In this document: in pieces, positions 38,001 through 40,821 of the stretch
How positions within the stretch are numbered: the stretch's first letter is position 1
Layout of the letters: each line of letters begins with the position of its first letter
Assembly (NCBI GenBank): GCA_947626515.1
Contig: CANQSL010000006.1
Location: 1 to 40,821 of the forward strand
Reading direction: 5' to 3'
DNA: 40,821 nt
DNA from: an uncultured Bacilli bacterium
GTDB lineage: Bacteria > Bacillota_I > Bacilli_A > RF39 > UBA660
Notes under the pieces: model-generated
Seen by the model: only the letters and a program-made list of their open reading frames with translations
Database searches by the model: none
Told to the model about the DNA's origin: nothing
Position numbers and translations under genes: made by a program

Positions 38001-40821
38001 CACCCATTAAATATATATCCTGTTCTAATAGGCTTTTCTAAAGATATTGTAGGATTTTCCCATTTAGCATATAAAGTTATAATTTCTTTATCAGTTGTAG
38101 TTAAATTATAAATAGGAGCTTCATCTACATAATCTTTATTATTTTTATCATACCATCCTAAAAATCCGTTTTCAAAACTAACTGTCTTATTATTTAATTC
38201 AGAAGCATTATAATTATATGTTAAATTATAATATTTTTTATATGTATTTTTACTTAATTTACTTTCTTCATCATAAGTATATTTGCTATTGCTCATTTCA
38301 CCAGTTGTATTATTATTGCCATCATACTTAATTTGATATGTAATTGGTTCCCATTTTGCTTCTAGAGTAACATCTTCTTTTAACTCATAATTGTTATCGA
38401 TAACTTTATTATCAAGTGTCCATCCAACAAAATTATATCCAGTCTTTTTAGGAATTTCTAATTTCACTGTTGGATCTACCCAAGATGCATATAAATTAAC
38501 AACACCAGCTGTATTTGACAAATTGTCTTTTATATTTTCTCCTGGAATGTAACATGCCTCACTGTTATCAAGTTTCCAACATTTTAATGTAGACTTATAT
38601 GGCTCAGTTGTTTTATCTTCATCACCATTATTATATTTATAAGTTATTGTTTGTTCCTTATTAAATGTATTTTCATCTTTTGCAATGTTAGTTCCATCAT
38701 ATGTAAATGTATCTGTTACAGTTTTATCTTCTTTATTATTAGAATGATACATTACAGTATAATTGACAGGTACCCATTTAGCATATAATACTATTTCTCC
38801 TTCTTTTACAAGATTTGAAACTTCAGATTCATTATCATATGCAACTTCACCATCTTTATCAAGTGACCATCCAACAAAAACATAACCAGTTTTACTATAT
38901 TTATTAGAAATTAAGTTTTCTTTTTTATCATATGTTAATGTTTGAGTGTAATCATCTCCAGATCCACCATTTTTGTCAAATTTAACAGTATATTTATTAG
39001 CTTCCCAAACAGCATATAATTTTACGATGCCAAAATTTGTAGTAGTTAAATTTCTTACAATAACTTTATCTTGATAATCTACACCACCATTATTATTCTT
39101 ACTCCATCCAATAAATGTATATCCATCTTTTATAAATTTATTAGAAGCTAATCTCTGTTGGCTAAATGGCGTCAAATCATAAGTAAAGTCTTGCATGTAT
39201 TGACTATCTTTATCTTCAGTTAATCCACTAGCACCATTAAATTCAATAGTATAACGATTTATATTCATAGTATATGATAAAGTAGTATTTTCAGTAATAG
39301 TAAAATTATAAACATTATTTTTCTTATCACTTATAGACTCACTAGTCCATTCAACAAAATTTATTCCTGTAAATGGAACTAATTTAACATCTATATTTTT
39401 ATTATAATAAATTTCTATAGATAAACTATCACTCAAATTAGAATACTCATTACCATCTACAATTACTTTATAATTTGTACCTGGAGCGTCTCCACTCTTA
39501 TTTAGTGTTAAATTAAATTTCTTTCTTTCAAAATAATATCTTAATACAGTGCTTCCATTTCCCTTAATTACATAATCTTCTAATATTTGTTCTTTTGAAT
39601 CAGCACTATCTTTTAATACAGGCTTATTAAATCCATAAACCTCATTTACTGTAACATTTGGTACAGTATCTGTTAACCCAGAATATTCTAATACTTTATC
39701 AGCTTTATCACTATAATTTCCATAGATATCCATAAAATAGTACTCTACATTATATTTTGAATCTATAGGAGTTGCCGTTGCTGTTAAAGTAACATTACTT
39801 GCAGGCATAATATAATAATCAAAAGAAATTATGCCTTCTTTAATTTTTGTATCTTCTAATGCCTGTTTCCATTCATTAAATATATATCCTTGTGATACAT
39901 TTGCTGTAATAGAAACCTTTTCTCCATAATAATATGTATTAGAAGCACTAACACTATCAATACCTTTAGATTTATTTAAAATTAATTTATATTTATTTCT
40001 AGAATATTTATATGTAATGACAGTTGTTCCATCTGGATTAACTTTAACTGCTGTCTCTTTAGGACTAGTAAATCCGACATAAGTTTTTGTTTTAGGAGTA
40101 ACCATCGAATCAGATGTACCCTCTAAATGATCAGTATCTACTAACGTATAATTAATTCCATCTAAATCCATTTGATAATGTTCTACAGTATATAATGTAT
40201 CATCATTTGGAACAAATATAGCTTCAACATTTAAAGGACCAATACTATTTTTTATAATACCATCAGATTCCATATTATTGATTTTCCAGCCAACAAATGT
40301 ATAACCAATTTTAGAAGGTTTATTTAACGTAATTTCATCTTCAACTGTATAAGTTTCAGGATTTTTAAACTCATCTTCAACTGTACCACCATTATAGTTA
40401 TATTTAATATTATATATTATAGGCTTAGTTATAGCATTTATCTCAGTATTATCTAAAATTTTATAATCAAATTTTAGATCAGTAATATCATTAGACCAAC
40501 CTACAAAATCATATCCAGGTTTCAAAGTAGCAGATATTTTAACTAAAGTTTCATAATAATATTCTCCATCACCACTTAAGGAAGCTATACCATTATCTTT
40601 ATTTAATATAATGTTATATTTATTTCTAGAATATTTATATTCTAATGTTGCATTACCATTACCATCTATATTTATTTCTTTTTCTTGAGGACTAGTAAAA
40701 CCATCATACGTTTTTACTTTAGGCACTACTTTAGTATCTGTTGTACCTGTAAAAGTTTCTATTTCGAAAGGAGTTTCTTCATATTCTCCATCTAAATTCA
40801 TCTTATAATGTTTTACTGTAT
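35075..40821 (-). CDS. Giant repeat surface protein (InlB B-repeat/Listeria-Bacteroides and MucBP-like repeats), 5'-partial
   Basis: Many GYxFxGW...LYAKW units; frame continues TVKHYK upstream of the 40801 Met to the window edge, so the N-terminus is outside. Confidence 0.9.
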   Translation of the reverse strand, partial: TVKHYKMNLDGEYEETPFEIETFTGTTDTKVVPKVKTYDGFTSPQEKEINIDGNGNATLEYKYSRNKYNIILNKDNGIASLSGDGEYYYETLVKISATLKPGYDFVGWSNDITDLKFDYKILDNTEINAITKPIIYNIKYNYNGGTVEDEFKNPETYTVEDEITLNKPSKIGYTFVGWKINNMESDGIIKNSIGPLNVEAIFVPNDDTLYTVEHYQMDLDGINYTLVDTDHLEGTSDSMVTPKTKTYVGFTSPKETAVKVNPDGTTVITYKYSRNKYKLILNKSKGIDSVSASNTYYYGEKVSITANVSQGYIFNEWKQALEDTKIKEGIISFDYYIMPASNVTLTATATPIDSKYNVEYYFMDIYGNYSDKADKVLEYSGLTDTVPNVTVNEVYGFNKPVLKDSADSKEQILEDYVIKGNGSTVLRYYFERKKFNLTLNKSGDAPGTNYKVIVDGNEYSNLSDSLSIEIYYNKNIDVKLVPFTGINFVEWTSESISDKKNNVYNFTITENTTLSYTMNINRYTIEFNGASGLTEDKDSQYMQDFTYDLTPFSQQRLASNKFIKDGYTFIGWSKNNNGGVDYQDKVIVRNLTTTNFGIVKLYAVWEANKYTVKFDKNGGSGDDYTQTLTYDKKENLISNKYSKTGYVFVGWSLDKDGEVAYDNESEVSNLVKEGEIVLYAKWVPVNYTVMYHSNNKEDKTVTDTFTYDGTNIAKDENTFNKEQTITYKYNNGDEDKTTEPYKSTLKCWKLDNSEACYIPGENIKDNLSNTAGVVNLYASWVDPTVKLEIPKKTGYNFVGWTLDNKVIDNNYELKEDVTLEAKWEPITYQIKYDGNNNTTGEMSNSKYTYDEESKLSKNTYKKYYNLTYNYNASELNNKTVSFENGFLGWYDKNNKDYVDEAPIYNLTTTDKEIITLYAKWENPTISLEKPIRTGYIFNGWYISDESNLINDNYTLESSITLNAKWTPIKYDVVYKSNNGKDETKKETFTYDGNNIAAPSNTFSKSYKATYNYGYNEEIQEKTYYATLKCWKFNGKCYTPGVKISDNLSTIEGTIELYAEWVNPTVDLDKPKRDGYLLAGWQLNDKNIGLNYTFESDINVNAIWTPITYNVHYDGNSNTTGEMPDSKHTYDDINSKVNENKYEKSYNIIYDFGYAIDNKIVEKQYKFIGWSLEKNGSVTIQNNGPTGNLTKENNKTVNLYAQWEEIELKLLEDPERLGYTFDGWYNNGTKITSLDGISKNITLTAKWIPKDGITYKVNHYKMDINGNYPEEPTETDSFKGKTESSVTPEVRDYVGFKKPAKETTIIKGDGTTVVNYKYEREKYTITLEGDKGVSDLPKTINDYYEKEVDITAKLKAGYEFVKWSNNVGTLNFKHTITSNQTFTVTTKPTEYSITYDYKNGTVKENPKTYNIESDITLNKPTKEGYTFKYWKINDQIDYNGVIKNRTGALKVEAVYDENTLTVNYNNNTGTGTMSSSKFKYTDNAVLTNNSLNKSYTITYNYNDYIKPTKIESHNATFKGWALTPTGEVKFTNSEDISTYVKNETKNGNKTITLYAKWENPTVKLDVPTRSGYIFNGWLNNDVLITDTTLTLSKNITLKASWSYIIIWDYDVSILTKKDTTNFNTTLKDNVYTVDVQNVSNTISNVINNIKSNARSVFSAENSHISKIVVKFDGKTYDITSSNVDSVINTLFTDLTKTSSISTFANRNISSLYDKSLTAEFVFESGYTSKNNLFTVNFTSSNVVSIAELQKLSTSVMSKINVNKARKYEVSIDPSNPSKIWLKYISSIRNNYLTGSFSGAGIKTALWNLLGNPSGSGSENYPRTGIYSVTFTFEKTGKPTTVEVMTTEKVQGWNWMDSAENVARRLAAIMDKSLWDLTNADLDNLSAKIKIAPYSGKVFQDGVNTDFEIYFGSRTS
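37067..38764 (-). repeat. Two-fold higher-order duplication (about 283 aa per unit) inside giant repeat protein
   Basis: Unit 1 NYTVMYHSNN...LKCWKLDNSEACYIPG...NNTTGEM...; unit 2 KYDVVYKSNN...LKCWKFNGKCYTPG...SNTTGEM...; start-to-start 849 nt. Confidence 0.75.

Noticed and set aside
40799-40801. ATG at 40801 as start of the giant protein
   Set aside because: Upstream codons to the edge (TVKHYK) continue the MucBP-like repeat seen at YTVEHYQMDLDG and YKVNHYKMDING, so this Met is internal
35075-40821. CRISPR or non-coding tandem repeats
   Set aside because: Repetition is degenerate and in-frame at protein level, as expected for a repeat surface protein
1-40821. Mobile element or prophage
   Set aside because: No transposase, integrase, phage structural gene or obvious terminal inverted repeats recognised

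Overview
AT-rich bacterial chromosomal segment, Firmicutes/Bacilli-like and probably from an uncultured gut-type lineage (inference). The standard code is supported: sigK-like, nrdD and SDR genes end at TGA, some in ATGA overlaps. Recognisable content: SigK-like sigma factor; nrdD-nrdG-dut operon divergent from a Crp/Fnr regulator, with an 18-bp perfect palindrome between them; M29 aminopeptidase; PHP phosphatase; SDR; NatAB-like and TagGH-like ABC systems; FN3 + transglutaminase-like secreted protein; GDPD; MacB-like ABC with divergent TetR; an 840-aa Cys-rich prepilin-like protein; two membrane-anchored thioredoxin-like proteins; UvrC; and the C-terminal part of a giant InlB/MucBP-type repeat surface protein that runs off the right edge. 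The most unusual feature is a five-gene tandem array (10150-16236) of divergent ~390-420 aa paralogs of no family I recognise. They share a signature (LKGNxxxGDLxP ... EDTFDxxYKKEHPEFFLSSDAPDELKEIYY), lie downstream of a consensus-like promoter, and precede a small transglutaminase-like gene and an SDR gene. No tRNA, rRNA, CRISPR, transposase or integrase was recognised.
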